Assembly (NCBI GenBank): GCA_009838975.1 | Contig: VXQO01000051.1 | Span: forward strand, 1-64,000 | Source: Gemmatimonadota bacterium | Lineage (GTDB): Bacteria > Gemmatimonadota > Gemmatimonadetes > Longimicrobiales > Gaopeijiaceae | Direction: 5' to 3' | Length of the DNA: 64,000 bases | In this document: positions 16,900 through 26,655 of the stretch, in pieces | Layout of the letters: the number at the start of each line of letters is the position of its first letter | Numbering within the stretch: position 1 is the first letter of the stretch | Program-made: the position numbers and the translations under genes | The notes under the pieces: model-generated | Databases searched by the model: none | The model's input: only the letters and a program-made list of their open reading frames with translations | What the model was told of the DNA's origin: nothing

Positions 16900-18813
16900 T
16901 CAGTCTCCCGATTCCCCCAGCGCCGAAGTCGGAATCTCCCGGGCCTCGACCGGCCGACCGGCACGCGTGACCACGTACGCCTCCATCGCGCGGTAGGCCG
17001 GAAGTCCCAGCGATTGGAGCAGGTCGGCCGTCTCGCGGTTGCGGGCCACCACGCGCTGCCAGAATTCGCGCGGATCGGCGCCCGGGAAGGGAGCGGAGTC
17101 CTTCTGCGACTCGTGGCGGAAGATGGCCTGCACCTTGCGGCGCAGCTCGTGCTCCGACAGAGGCACCAGCACGGTGGCCTCGCTGATCCCCCACTCCTGC
17201 CAGGCGCCCCGGTAAAGCCAGTACCACGGCGGCTCCCCGGTGTAGCGGGCGAGCGAGCGCTGGACGGCCTCGAGGCACATGCGGTGCGTGCCGTGCGGGT
17301 CGGAGAGGTCACCCGCGGCGAAGACCATGGTCGGGCGCACCTCTTCGAGCAGCGCGTGGACGATGTCGACGTCCCGCCGCGAGATCGGGTTCTTCCTGAC
17401 CTCCCCGGTCTGGTAGAAGGGCAGGTCGAGGAATCGGGCCCGGTCCCCCGTGAGGCCCAGCGCCTCGATCCCCGCCGACGCCTCGCTCTCGCGGATGACC
17501 CGCTTGAGGTCCTGGACCGCCGCGGGGTCGATGTCGCCCGGCTCCTTTCGCGCCAGCGCGTCTTCGATCGCGTCCATGACCCGCTCGGCCTGCTCCGGGC
17601 CGCCCAGGTCGATGACGTGAGCCGCGCGCTTCATGAAGTCGAGGTAGCGCCGCACTTCGTGGTCGAAGACGGCGATGTTGCCCGAGGTCTGGTAGGCGAC
17701 CGTTACCCGGTTCCCGTTCTCGACCAGCTTGGCCAGCATGCCCCCCATCGAGATCACGTCGTCGTCCGGGTGCGGCGAGAAGACCAGGACTTCGTGGCCG
17801 CGCGGGAGACGGCTCTTGCCCCGGATCTTGGCGATGAGGGTGTTGAAGACGTCGCCGTTGAGCGGCTCGGCAGACCGGTGGCGCGCCACAAGCGAGGCGA
17901 GGTGGTGGGCGCGGTAGTCCTCGTTGGCGAGGTGGAGAATGGGCTTGCCGGTCTGCCGGCTGAGCCAGATCACGGCGTCGGTCTCGAGCCGCGCCGTCCA
18001 CTCGACCTCCTGTACCAGCCATGGCGTCCGGATGCGGGTCAGGTCTTCCGCGGCCGCTGGGTCCAGGTAGACGGTCGCGGCGGGGTGCTGCTGCAGGAAG
18101 GTCGCGGCCACGTCGGCGTGCACTTCGCCTTCGACGCTGCGGTGCACGATCTCGGCCTTGTGCTCTCCCGTCGCCAGCAGGATGACTTCGCGCGCCTCCA
18201 GGATGGTCGCCACCCCCATCGTGATCGCCTGGGGCGGCACGTTCTCCTCGCCGAAGAAGTCGGCCGCGGCATCGGCGCGAGTCACGGTGTCGAGGTAGAG
18301 GAGGCGGGTGCGCGAGTCGCGAACCGAGCCCGGTTCGTTGAAGCCGATGTGCCCGCTGCGCCCGATGCCCAGGATCTGGAGGTCGATCCCGCCGGCCGCG
18401 CGGATGCGGCGCTCGAAGTCGGCGCAATGCGCCTCGACCACGTCTTCCGCGAGGTCGCCGCGCGGGATGTGGCAGTTCTCCCGGGGGATGTTGATGTGGT
18501 CGAAGAGGTTCTCCCACATGTAGCGGTGGTAGCTGTGGATGCTCCCGGGCCGCATGGGGAAGTACTCGTCGAGGTTGAAGGTGACGACGTTCGCGAAGTC
18601 GAGGCCGTCTTCCCGGTGGAGACGGATCAGTTCGCGGTAGACGCCGAGGGGGGTGGATCCGGTGGCGAGGCCGAGTACGGCGGCGCGCCCGTCGCGGGCG
18701 CGGCGCCGTATGAGTGCCGCGATCCGCCCCGCCACCTCCGCCGCGATGCTGTCGTGGTCCGGCAAGACGCGAACGGGGATCCGTTCGCGTCTTGCCGGGG
18801 TGGATTCGGTCAT
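16900..18813 (-). CDS. Glucosamine-6-phosphate deaminase-like (NagB) domain fused to a PIG-L/LmbE deacetylase domain
   Basis: 637 residues. The N-terminal half (about 10-270) is NagB-like: GLATGSTPLGVY, FNLDEYF and GIGRSGHIGFNEPG. The second half is a zinc PIG-L/LmbE de-N-acetylase: VFSPHPDDDVISMGG and DPHGTHRMC. Such fusions occur in Bacteroidetes-like genomes and suggest amino-sugar breakdown in two steps. The catalytic aspartate of E. coli NagB (D141, in the DGHIAFNEP motif) is serine here while the histidine and glutamate are kept, so deaminase activity may be altered. The ATG at 18813 gives the usual N-terminus; the frame extends 9 codons upstream. Flanked by lysW and an M16 peptidase gene, neither obviously related. 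Confidence 0.85.
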   Translation of the reverse strand: MTESTPARRERIPVRVLPDHDSIAAEVAGRIAALIRRRARDGRAAVLGLATGSTPLGVYRELIRLHREDGLDFANVVTFNLDEYFPMRPGSIHSYHRYMWENLFDHINIPRENCHIPRGDLAEDVVEAHCADFERRIRAAGGIDLQILGIGRSGHIGFNEPGSVRDSRTRLLYLDTVTRADAAADFFGEENVPPQAITMGVATILEAREVILLATGEHKAEIVHRSVEGEVHADVAATFLQQHPAATVYLDPAAAEDLTRIRTPWLVQEVEWTARLETDAVIWLSRQTGKPILHLANEDYRAHHLASLVARHRSAEPLNGDVFNTLIAKIRGKSRLPRGHEVLVFSPHPDDDVISMGGMLAKLVENGNRVTVAYQTSGNIAVFDHEVRRYLDFMKRAAHVIDLGGPEQAERVMDAIEDALARKEPGDIDPAAVQDLKRVIRESEASAGIEALGLTGDRARFLDLPFYQTGEVRKNPISRRDVDIVHALLEEVRPTMVFAAGDLSDPHGTHRMCLEAVQRSLARYTGEPPWYWLYRGAWQEWGISEATVLVPLSEHELRRKVQAIFRHESQKDSAPFPGADPREFWQRVVARNRETADLLQSLGLPAYRAMEAYVVTRAGRPVEAREIPTSALGESGD

Positions 18814-18881
18814 GGCTCCGCTAACGCGCTGTGGGTGCACCCCGCGAACGAGGCACCCGGAGGGTCAGGGAGCCTCTTCCG

Positions 18882-21731
18882 CTACGGGACCTTCTGCTCC
18901 GGCAACAGAACGAACTTCGCGTATCGGTCGGTGCGAAGATAGCGAATCGCGGCCTGCCGCACCTGCTCGGCCGTCCAGCCCTCGATGAGTTCGTAGCTGG
19001 GCACCACGCCCAGATCGATGCCGAGGCGTTCGTAGCTCGACAACTGGCTCAGCCAGTAGCGGTTCTCCCGCAGGTTGGTTTCCTTGGTCCGCCTCTGCGT
19101 TTCACGCACCTTCGCAACGGTCTCCTCGTCCGGCCCCTCCGCCTTGATCCGCTCGATCTCCTCGAACGCCACCGAACTCAACTCTTCCGCGCGCTCCGGC
19201 GCCGAGCCGAAGCTGATGCTCACACGGTACTCCTGGTCCGGCCTTTCGCTGATCCTGGCGGAGACGCCAACCCCGTAGGTACCTCCGAGGTCCTCACGAA
19301 GCAATTCGCGGAGACGGATGTCCAGAACGTCGGCCAGCGCCGAAATGGCCATCGATCCCTCGCGCGAGTACTCGGCGTCACCCGCGAAAATGATCTGGGT
19401 GCGGCTCTTGGGCTCGAGCCCCTTGTGCACGACCTTTTCGATCACGCCCGGGGGCGGGTCTATCCCCAGGTCTCGCCAGTCCTCGACCCGATCCAGGTCG
19501 GGGAGAGCGCCGAGGTACTGCTCCACCATCGGCCTCATGGCCGCCGGTTCGAAGGCCCCCACGAAGTAGAACGTGAAGTCGGATGCGTCCGCGAAACGGT
19601 CCCTGTACACGTCGAAGGCTGCGTCCAGGTCCGCCATTTCCAGGTCCTCGATGACCTGGGAGAGGCTTCGCGACCTGGGATGCCCCTGACTCATGGTTCT
19701 CGAAACCGTGTCGCTCAAGGCGAATTCGGGGGTCGCCCCCATGTTGCCGAAAATCCCGGTCTGCATGGTCCTGAAGGCCGAGAAGGCGTTCTCGTCCAGT
19801 CGCGGCGAGTCGAAGTACAGGTAGATGAGCTGGAACGCGGTCTCGAGATCCTTGGGCGAGGCCCTGCCGCTGAGGCCCTCGCTCAGCGACCCGATCGAAG
19901 GCGAAACGGAAACCGCCTTGCCTGTGAGCTTCTTCCGCAATTCCGTCTGGTCGAAGTCGCCCACGCCCGACTGACCCACCACCGGCCCGGCCCATGACGT
20001 CACGCGGTAGACTTCGTCCGTCAGGAGGGAACTGCCTCCGGGACTCGTCGCCGAGAACAGGATTTCGTCGTCTCTGAAGTCGGTGGGTTTGAGCACGACG
20101 CGGACGCCGTTCTCGAGGGTCCATATCGTGACGCCCACCTCATCGACCACCTCCTCGGAAGCCACCGCAGACCCCTCGGGCATGACCGGGAGCAGTGGAG
20201 AGTCGGTCGACGCGTCCTCGTAGGGCGCGATGTCCTTGCCGCCTATCGCGGCGAACACTCCCGAGAGGTCACCCGCGGTGGGTACGTCGAGGCCTTCCTT
20301 CTCCGGCGAATCGACGAGAATCACGCGGCCCTGCTCGTTCAGCCATCCCTGCGCCACACTGTTGGCCTCCTCAAGCGTGATCCCGGGGAGTAGCCCCTCC
20401 GAGAGGGCCACCCGGGTCTCGACGCTCGGGTAGGGATTGCCCTCGAGGAAAACCTGCACGTATCGACTGGCGAGCAACGCCGATTCCTGGTTGTCCTTCT
20501 CGGCCAGACTGCGCTCGTTCGACCGGCTGATCGCAATCTTGCGCCGCTCCAGCTCGCTCTCCGCGAAACCATGGCGCACGACCCGCTCCGCTTCCGTCAG
20601 CAGCGCGTCGAGCCCACGCACGATCCCGCCTTCCGGAACGAAGGCCGTCAGCTGATAGGCGTCCACACCTCTCACGAAACCACCCCCGCCCGAGCCCGCG
20701 ATCACGAACGGCGGATCGGCCTGCAGCCGGAGTTCGTCGAGCCTGGCGTTCAGCATGCCGGAGTACACGCTCCGCACCAGGTTGCGCCGGAAGTCGGCCA
20801 CGGTCCCCTGCGGGCTCGGCAACTGCTTGTACATGACCCCCACCCGGCTCTGCGGCGCCTCCACGTCGCTGGCGATCGCCACACGGGCGGGGTGATCGAC
20901 CGGAACGTCGGCCTCGAATCGCGGTCGCGGGTCCGCGGGGCCCTCGATTCGGCCGAAGTGCTCCTCGATGATGGTCCTGATCTCGTTGCCGTCGAAATCG
21001 CCGACCGCCACCACCGCCATGAGGTCGGGCCTGTACCAGTCCTCGTAGAAGCGCTGCAGCCGCTCGGCCGGGGCCGACTCGATAATCTCCGGCTTGCCGA
21101 TCGGAAGACGCTCGGCGTAGAGCGACCCCTCGAACATGATCGGGAACTGCTTGTCCTGCATGCGGGCGCCGGCCCCGCGCCGCCCCCGCCATTCCTCAAT
21201 CACGACGCCGCGCTCCTTGTCGACCTCCTCGGGGTCGAACAGAACACCGTGGGCCCAGTCCTCGAGGATCTGGAAGGCGGTGGCGAGGATTCCCGGATCG
21301 TCCATCGGAACCTGCAGCATGTACACGGTCTCGTCGAAGCTCGTATACGCGTTGACATCCGGTCCGAACTGCATCCCGATCAGCTCAAGGTAGTCGACCA
21401 GTTCCTGTTTCTCGAAGTTGACCGTGCCGTTGAATGCCATGTGTTCCACCAGGTGGGCCAGTCCGAGCTGGTCGTCGTCTTCGAGGATCGATCCCGCGTT
21501 GACCACAAGCCGCAGCTCCGCGCGGTTTTCGGGCTGGTCGTTCTCCCGGATGAAATAGGTGAAGCCGTTGGCCAGTTCGCCGGTCATCACCGCGGGGTCG
21601 GGCGGGATGGGATCGCCCGGGTCCGGCACCTGGGCGGACAGGGCCGGAGCCCAGACACCCGGCGCGCACATGGCCGCCAGGGCGATCAGACTCGGGAAAC
21701 GGACAGGCAACGGCGAGCAGTGGTGCTTCAT
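18882..21731 (-). CDS. Secreted M16-family zinc metallopeptidase (pitrilysin type)
   Basis: 949 residues starting at the ATG at 21731 preceded by GGAGGACC. A signal peptide (about 1-34, ending ALSAQ) indicates export to periplasm or surface. The inverted zinc motif HxxEH is in HLVEHMAFNGT, followed by the distal glutamate region ERGVVIEEW. A second M16 half lacking HxxEH follows after about residue 520, so the chain forms the clamshell with one active half. The role is degradation of peptides or small proteins in the envelope. Gene-poor spacers on both sides suggest it is transcribed alone. Confidence 0.88.
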   Translation of the reverse strand: MKHHCSPLPVRFPSLIALAAMCAPGVWAPALSAQVPDPGDPIPPDPAVMTGELANGFTYFIRENDQPENRAELRLVVNAGSILEDDDQLGLAHLVEHMAFNGTVNFEKQELVDYLELIGMQFGPDVNAYTSFDETVYMLQVPMDDPGILATAFQILEDWAHGVLFDPEEVDKERGVVIEEWRGRRGAGARMQDKQFPIMFEGSLYAERLPIGKPEIIESAPAERLQRFYEDWYRPDLMAVVAVGDFDGNEIRTIIEEHFGRIEGPADPRPRFEADVPVDHPARVAIASDVEAPQSRVGVMYKQLPSPQGTVADFRRNLVRSVYSGMLNARLDELRLQADPPFVIAGSGGGGFVRGVDAYQLTAFVPEGGIVRGLDALLTEAERVVRHGFAESELERRKIAISRSNERSLAEKDNQESALLASRYVQVFLEGNPYPSVETRVALSEGLLPGITLEEANSVAQGWLNEQGRVILVDSPEKEGLDVPTAGDLSGVFAAIGGKDIAPYEDASTDSPLLPVMPEGSAVASEEVVDEVGVTIWTLENGVRVVLKPTDFRDDEILFSATSPGGSSLLTDEVYRVTSWAGPVVGQSGVGDFDQTELRKKLTGKAVSVSPSIGSLSEGLSGRASPKDLETAFQLIYLYFDSPRLDENAFSAFRTMQTGIFGNMGATPEFALSDTVSRTMSQGHPRSRSLSQVIEDLEMADLDAAFDVYRDRFADASDFTFYFVGAFEPAAMRPMVEQYLGALPDLDRVEDWRDLGIDPPPGVIEKVVHKGLEPKSRTQIIFAGDAEYSREGSMAISALADVLDIRLRELLREDLGGTYGVGVSARISERPDQEYRVSISFGSAPERAEELSSVAFEEIERIKAEGPDEETVAKVRETQRRTKETNLRENRYWLSQLSSYERLGIDLGVVPSYELIEGWTAEQVRQAAIRYLRTDRYAKFVLLPEQKVP

Positions 21732-21843
21732 CGGTGGTCCTCCGACATGAGGTTCCTGAGGGGTATAATGACTCGTTCCGGCCCAGTGCAGGTGGCCGGA
21801 TTTCAGGCCAGGGCCCAACTCAAGATACTACGTCAATGAACCA

Positions 21844-22560
21844 CTAGACATTTCCGCCGGCGCCGCCAAGGCACCCCCTGCCGGCCAGCGAGGAGAACGT
21901 CTCACCGGCCACGATGACATGATCCAGCACGGGGATGCCGAGTTGATCCCCCGCCCCGCTGAGCTGTCTGGTCACCTGCAGATCCTCTCCGGACGGTTCG
22001 GGATTGCCGGACGGGTGGTTGTGTACCAGGATCAGCGCCGCAGCCCTCAGGACTATGGCGTCGCGAAAGACCTCACGGGGGTGGATGAGTGACGCGTCCA
22101 GAATGCCCCTCGTCACCTGGCGCTGACAAATCGGTTCGTTCTGGGAGTTGAGGAGGAGGACGTGGAACTCTTCGTGCGGGAGGTGGGCGAGCGCCGGAGC
22201 GAAGAGGTCGTGCACGTCGGCCGGTCCCGTGATCGGGTCTTCCCTTGTCGGTCGGGCCGACCCTATCCGGCGCCCCAGTTCGATGCCGGCCACGATCCTG
22301 GACGCCACGGCCGGACCGATGCCCGGTACTCCCATCAGACGCCCGAAATCCATCCGCGCCAGCTCATGCAACCGTCCTCCGGAAAGGTCGAGCACCCGAC
22401 CCGCCAGGACCCGGGCCGGCTGTGCCCGGCTGCCGGCCCCTATCAACAGCGCCAGCAGTTCCTCCTCGGAGAGGGGACTGGGACCGTACCGCTGCAACCG
22501 CTCCCGGGGCCGCGCCTCCGGGGGCTGGGCCGCGACCCCGGCCAGAGCCTCGATCTCCAC
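21844..22560 (-). CDS. radC: RadC-family JAMM/MPN-domain protein
   Basis: 238 residues from a GTG start 32 bases after the secA stop. N-terminal helix-hairpin-helix part (ELLALLIGAGS, MGVPGIGPAVASRI) and a C-terminal JAMM metal site ILVHNHPSGNPEPSGEDLQ. RadC is widespread; the old link to DNA repair is weak and its biochemical role is unsettled. The frame continues upstream inside secA in another phase, which is not real coding. An alternative GTG lies about 5 codons upstream. Confidence 0.85.
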   Translation of the reverse strand: MEIEALAGVAAQPPEARPRERLQRYGPSPLSEEELLALLIGAGSRAQPARVLAGRVLDLSGGRLHELARMDFGRLMGVPGIGPAVASRIVAGIELGRRIGSARPTREDPITGPADVHDLFAPALAHLPHEEFHVLLLNSQNEPICQRQVTRGILDASLIHPREVFRDAIVLRAAALILVHNHPSGNPEPSGEDLQVTRQLSGAGDQLGIPVLDHVIVAGETFSSLAGRGCLGGAGGNV

Positions 22561-22592
22561 CCGTGGCGGTGTCACTCCCGGCGACCCGGCGG

Positions 22593-25500
22593 CTAGCCGT
22601 GTCGTCCGCAGCACTTCTTGTACTTTCGTCCGCTTCCACAGGGGCAAGGCGCGTTGCGCCCCGGTGCCTTGGCCACGCTGACCGGGGCCCGTGATCGGGC
22701 TTCTTCGCCCCGGTTGGTCGCCAGCCGGCGGACATCCGGACCCGCGGGACCCGTCGGTGCGGCCACAGGGCCGGGGACCCCGCGTCGGGCCGCGGGCGCC
22801 ATCCCCAACGAATCCGTAGCCGCCCCTGTCCCCGATGGTCCTGGCGCCGCGGGCGGCAACCCCGCGCGGCCAGCCGCAACGCGCCCGCGAGCCGGCGACC
22901 CCAACCGGTCTGCGGATGGTCCCGAATAGGTCATTCGTCTCATCGGCGGCGGCCGCACGGCGGGACGTTGCTCCAGGCGTACCCGGAAGCACTGCTGGGT
23001 CACCGTGCGACGGATGTCGTCCATCAGGTTGACGAACATCTCGTAGGCGTCCTTCTTGTATTCGACCAGGGGATCCTTCTGCCCCCAGCCACGGAAGCCG
23101 ATGGACGCCTTGAGGTGGTCGAGATCGTACAGGTGATCCTTCCACTTGCCGTCGATGGTCGAGAGCATGACGAAGCTCATCACCCGCTCACCGTGTTCCC
23201 CGAAAGACTCGATCTTCCGTTCGAACGCATCGCGGACCGCCGACTCCGCCACCGTGAGCACCTCTCCGCGATCCACGTCCTCCGGATCCTGCTCGTTCTC
23301 CAGGGGTGGAAGCACGGTATGCAGATCCAGCAGCATGCGCTGTCTCAGGCCGCCCACCTCGATGCCCTCCTCGAGCGCGGAGTTGGGCAGGTGCTCTTCG
23401 AATACGGTGTCCATTGTGTGGCGCACCATCTCCCAGATCTCGCCCTTCAGGTCTTCGCCGCCCTCGAGGGCAAACAGGCGGAGGTCGTAGATGACTTCGC
23501 GCTGCTGGTTCATCACATCGTCGTAGTCCAGCAGTCGCTTGCGCGCCTCGAAGTTGTTGCCCTCGACGCGCTTCTGCGCCCTGCCGATGGAACGGGTGAC
23601 GAGTGGGTGCGTGATGACCTCGCCCTCCTCGGCCCCCATTCGCTCCATGGCGTTCGCGATGCGTTCCATGCCGCCGAAGAGACGCATCAGATCGTCCTCG
23701 AGCGACAGGAAGAACTGTGACGCGCCCGGGTCGCCCTGGCGGCCCGCACGGCCTCTGAGCTGCCGGTCGATGCGGCGGGCTTCGTGCCGCTCCGATCCCA
23801 GGATGTGCAGTCCGCCGACTTCGATGAGGTGGTCGTCGGGCTTGCCGTCGAGGTCCTCGTAGCGGTTGGGATCGGTCGGGGCCACCGTCTCCAGCTCGAG
23901 TCCGCGCTCGCCGGCCCACCATATGGTGCGCTCGTCGGTCACGCCGGGCCCGAGTTTGATGTCGGTCCCGCGCCCCGCCATGTTCGTGGCGATGGTCACG
24001 GCGCCGGGCCGGCCGGCCTCGGCCACGATCTCGGATTCGCGCTTGTGCTGCTTCGCGTTGAGAACGTTGTGGGGTACGCCGCGCCGCTTGAGCATGCGTG
24101 AAAGCGTTTCCGACACCTCCACATTGGTGGTGCCGACGAGGACCGGCAGTTCGAGCCGGTTCAGGCGTTCGATTTCGTCCATGAGCGCGAGGTACTTCTC
24201 GCGCCGCGTGCGGAAGATGAGGTCGTCCCGGTCGTCACGGGCGATGGGTCGGTTGGTGGGAATCACCGAGACATCGAGGTTGTAGATCTGGTGGAACTCG
24301 GTCTCCTCCGTTTCTGCCGTCCCGGTCATCCCCGCAAGCTTGTCGTACATGCGGAAGTAGTTCTGGATGGTGATGGTGGCCAGCGTCTGGGTTTCCCCCC
24401 TTATCTCCACCCCTTCCTTGGCCTCCACCGCCTGATGCAGCCCGTCGCTCCAGCGGCGTCCCGGCATCTGCCTTCCGGTGAACTCGTCGACGATTACGAT
24501 GGCCCCGTTCTCGCCGATGATGTAGCGCTCGTCCTTGTGGAACAGCGTGTACGCCTTGAGCAGCTGGTGAATGACGTGGATGCGCTGGGACTTTTCGGCG
24601 TACTCGGCCTCCAGCTCCTCCATGCGGGCCCGCTTCTCATCGACCGAGAGCTCCTCCTCTTCCTGGATGTCCCCCATGACTTCCGACAGGTCCGGCACCA
24701 CGAACGCCGCGGGATCGCCCGGAGAGAGTTCGTCGAGCCCCGCGTCTGACAGATGGACGTTGCTCCCCTTCTCGTCCATCGCGAAGAACAGCATTTCGTC
24801 GACTTGGTGAAGGCGCTTCTCGCGCATGTAGTCGCCCTCGACCTTCTGGACCAGCTTGACCACGCCCGGCTGGTCGGCGAAGAGCTTCATCAGGCGCTTG
24901 TTCTTGGGCCCGCCCCGCTTCGCGGCCAGGAGCTTCTCGCCGGCCCCGTATTCGTCCCCTTCGGACCCGAGTGCGCGCTCCGCCTCGGCGACAAGACGGT
25001 TGACCATCCGGGACTGCTTCCGGTGCAGCCCGCCCACCACCGGTGCCATCTGCTTGAAGGGCGTAGACGTATCGCGCGTCACCGGCCCCGAGATGATGAG
25101 CGGCGTCCTGGCCTCGTCGATCAGGATCGAGTCGACTTCGTCGATGATCGCGTAGTGGTGCGCCCGCTGGACCCTCTGCTCCAGGGTGTGCACCATGTTG
25201 TCACGGAGGTAGTCGAAGCCGAACTCGTTGTTCGTGCCGTAGGTGATGTCCGCGTTGTACGCGCCCCTTCGCTCCGGCGTGCCCGGTTCGTGGAGGTCGA
25301 TGCAGTCGACCGTGAGGTCGAGCAGGCTGTATATGGCCCCCATCCACTCCGCGTCCCGCTGCGCGAGGTAGGAGTTGACGGTAACGAGGTGCGCGCCCCG
25401 CCCCGCCAGTGCATTCAGGTACAGGGGCATGGTAGCGACCAGCGTCTTCCCTTCGCCGGTGGCCATCTCCGCGACCCGTCCGCGATGCAGCTGGATGGCG

Positions 25501-25937
25501 CCGATGAGCTGCACGTCGTAGGGGATCATGTCCCATTCGAGCGTCTGCCCCGTGACCTTGACCTGGCGGCCCATCAGACGGCGGCAGGCTGCCTTCACGA
25601 CCGCGAAGGCCTCGGGCAGGATCTCTTCCAGCGCATCGGCGAGCCTGGCACGGTAGTGCTCCTCGAGCCGGCCGATCTCGACGCTCAGCTCTTCCCTTTC
25701 GTCAGAGTCGGCGGCGGTTCGCTTCCGCCCGCGGAGCACTTCGATCTCGTCGAGGATCTCCTGGGTTTTCGCCGCGATCCTGTCCTTGAACTCCTGGGTC
25801 TTGGCACGCAGTTCCTCCTCGGACAGGGCTTCCAGCGCCGCGTAGTGCCCGTTGATCTCGTCGACGAGGGGTCCCAGGCGCTTCACCTCACGCGCGTACC
25901 GGGATCCGACGATTCTCTTCATGATGCCTTTTATCAT
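22593..25937 (-). CDS. secA: Protein translocase ATPase SecA
   Basis: 1114 residues, about 200 more than E. coli SecA. Motor of Sec-dependent export at the inner membrane. Seen: Walker A MATGEGKT, DEAD-type IDEVDSILIDEAR, FTGRQMPGRRWSDGLHQAVEAKEG and the second motor domain ending SLEDDLMRLFGG. The C-terminus is the zinc SEC-C motif CPCGSGRKYKKCCG after a linker of roughly 100 residues rich in Pro, Ala and Gly. Extra length also lies in an early helical insert. GGGGGAA precedes the ATG at 25937. It follows nadD by 30 bases in the TPR-bamD-nadD-secA-radC series. Confidence 0.95.
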   Translation of the reverse strand: MIKGIMKRIVGSRYAREVKRLGPLVDEINGHYAALEALSEEELRAKTQEFKDRIAAKTQEILDEIEVLRGRKRTAADSDEREELSVEIGRLEEHYRARLADALEEILPEAFAVVKAACRRLMGRQVKVTGQTLEWDMIPYDVQLIGAIQLHRGRVAEMATGEGKTLVATMPLYLNALAGRGAHLVTVNSYLAQRDAEWMGAIYSLLDLTVDCIDLHEPGTPERRGAYNADITYGTNNEFGFDYLRDNMVHTLEQRVQRAHHYAIIDEVDSILIDEARTPLIISGPVTRDTSTPFKQMAPVVGGLHRKQSRMVNRLVAEAERALGSEGDEYGAGEKLLAAKRGGPKNKRLMKLFADQPGVVKLVQKVEGDYMREKRLHQVDEMLFFAMDEKGSNVHLSDAGLDELSPGDPAAFVVPDLSEVMGDIQEEEELSVDEKRARMEELEAEYAEKSQRIHVIHQLLKAYTLFHKDERYIIGENGAIVIVDEFTGRQMPGRRWSDGLHQAVEAKEGVEIRGETQTLATITIQNYFRMYDKLAGMTGTAETEETEFHQIYNLDVSVIPTNRPIARDDRDDLIFRTRREKYLALMDEIERLNRLELPVLVGTTNVEVSETLSRMLKRRGVPHNVLNAKQHKRESEIVAEAGRPGAVTIATNMAGRGTDIKLGPGVTDERTIWWAGERGLELETVAPTDPNRYEDLDGKPDDHLIEVGGLHILGSERHEARRIDRQLRGRAGRQGDPGASQFFLSLEDDLMRLFGGMERIANAMERMGAEEGEVITHPLVTRSIGRAQKRVEGNNFEARKRLLDYDDVMNQQREVIYDLRLFALEGGEDLKGEIWEMVRHTMDTVFEEHLPNSALEEGIEVGGLRQRMLLDLHTVLPPLENEQDPEDVDRGEVLTVAESAVRDAFERKIESFGEHGERVMSFVMLSTIDGKWKDHLYDLDHLKASIGFRGWGQKDPLVEYKKDAYEMFVNLMDDIRRTVTQQCFRVRLEQRPAVRPPPMRRMTYSGPSADRLGSPARGRVAAGRAGLPPAAPGPSGTGAATDSLGMAPAARRGVPGPVAAPTGPAGPDVRRLATNRGEEARSRAPVSVAKAPGRNAPCPCGSGRKYKKCCGRHG

Positions 25938-25967
25938 TGCTTCCCCCTGATTCGCTCTTTTGCCGGC

Positions 25968-26594
25968 TCAGCCGGAGGAGTCCTCCACCGCCGGTCCGGC
26001 CTCTCCCGCGGCGGCAGGTGCTCCATAAAGCCCTTCACTTTCAATTATGGTCAGAACCGCGGGCGCTACCATGTCTCGAACGGACAGGTTCCTCCCGACC
26101 CGCCCACGCACGCGCGACGACGAGGTTGCGACCGCTGTTACCGGTATCTTCCGAAAGCTCACTCCTCCATGGCCGGGGTGCGGACCATCGTTGCCCGGCC
26201 TGGTAGCGACGATGACTTCGGCCAGATCGGCGATCTCCTCCGGCTCCTTCCAGCGATCGAACCGGCTGAAGAGGTCTGCTCCCACGATCAACGAGAGAGA
26301 CCAGTCGGGATGGTCCTCCTTCAGCTTTCTCAGTGTGTCGACAGTGTAGGACACGCCTCCGCGCTCCAGTTCCAGGTCACAGAGTTCGAACCTCGGCTCC
26401 TTGCGGATGGCGGCCGCGACCAGGCGGCGCCGTATGGCACCTGCAGTGATCGTTCGGGCCGCCTTGTGCGGCGCAATCGAAACCGGAACCCAGAGAACGC
26501 GGCTGAGCCGTGCTTTCTCCAGGACTTCCCTGGCCACTATCGCGTGACCGATGTGAGGCGGATCGAAGGTCCCGCCAAACACCCCAACGCGCAT
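25968..26594 (-). CDS. nadD: Nicotinate-nucleotide adenylyltransferase
   Basis: 208 residues. Adenylates nicotinate mononucleotide in NAD synthesis. The nucleotidyltransferase signature GGTFDPPHIGH is at the N-terminus, followed by PHK and LIVGADLFSRFDRW. The C-terminal ISSSxxR motif appears as ATSSSRVRGRV. The end is a short Ala/Gly-rich tail. It sits between bamD and secA. Confidence 0.92.
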   Translation of the reverse strand: MRVGVFGGTFDPPHIGHAIVAREVLEKARLSRVLWVPVSIAPHKAARTITAGAIRRRLVAAAIRKEPRFELCDLELERGGVSYTVDTLRKLKEDHPDWSLSLIVGADLFSRFDRWKEPEEIADLAEVIVATRPGNDGPHPGHGGVSFRKIPVTAVATSSSRVRGRVGRNLSVRDMVAPAVLTIIESEGLYGAPAAAGEAGPAVEDSSG

Positions 26595-26655
26595 GCTGCC
26601 ATCCTTTCGGGCGTCCCGTGGTCAGGTCACCCCCAAAGGGGGCCATTGGCACGGG

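Noticed and set aside
17014-18942. 642-codon plus-strand open frame opposite the NagB/PIG-L gene
   Set aside because: Antisense shadow: the opposite strand encodes clear NagB and PIG-L motifs.
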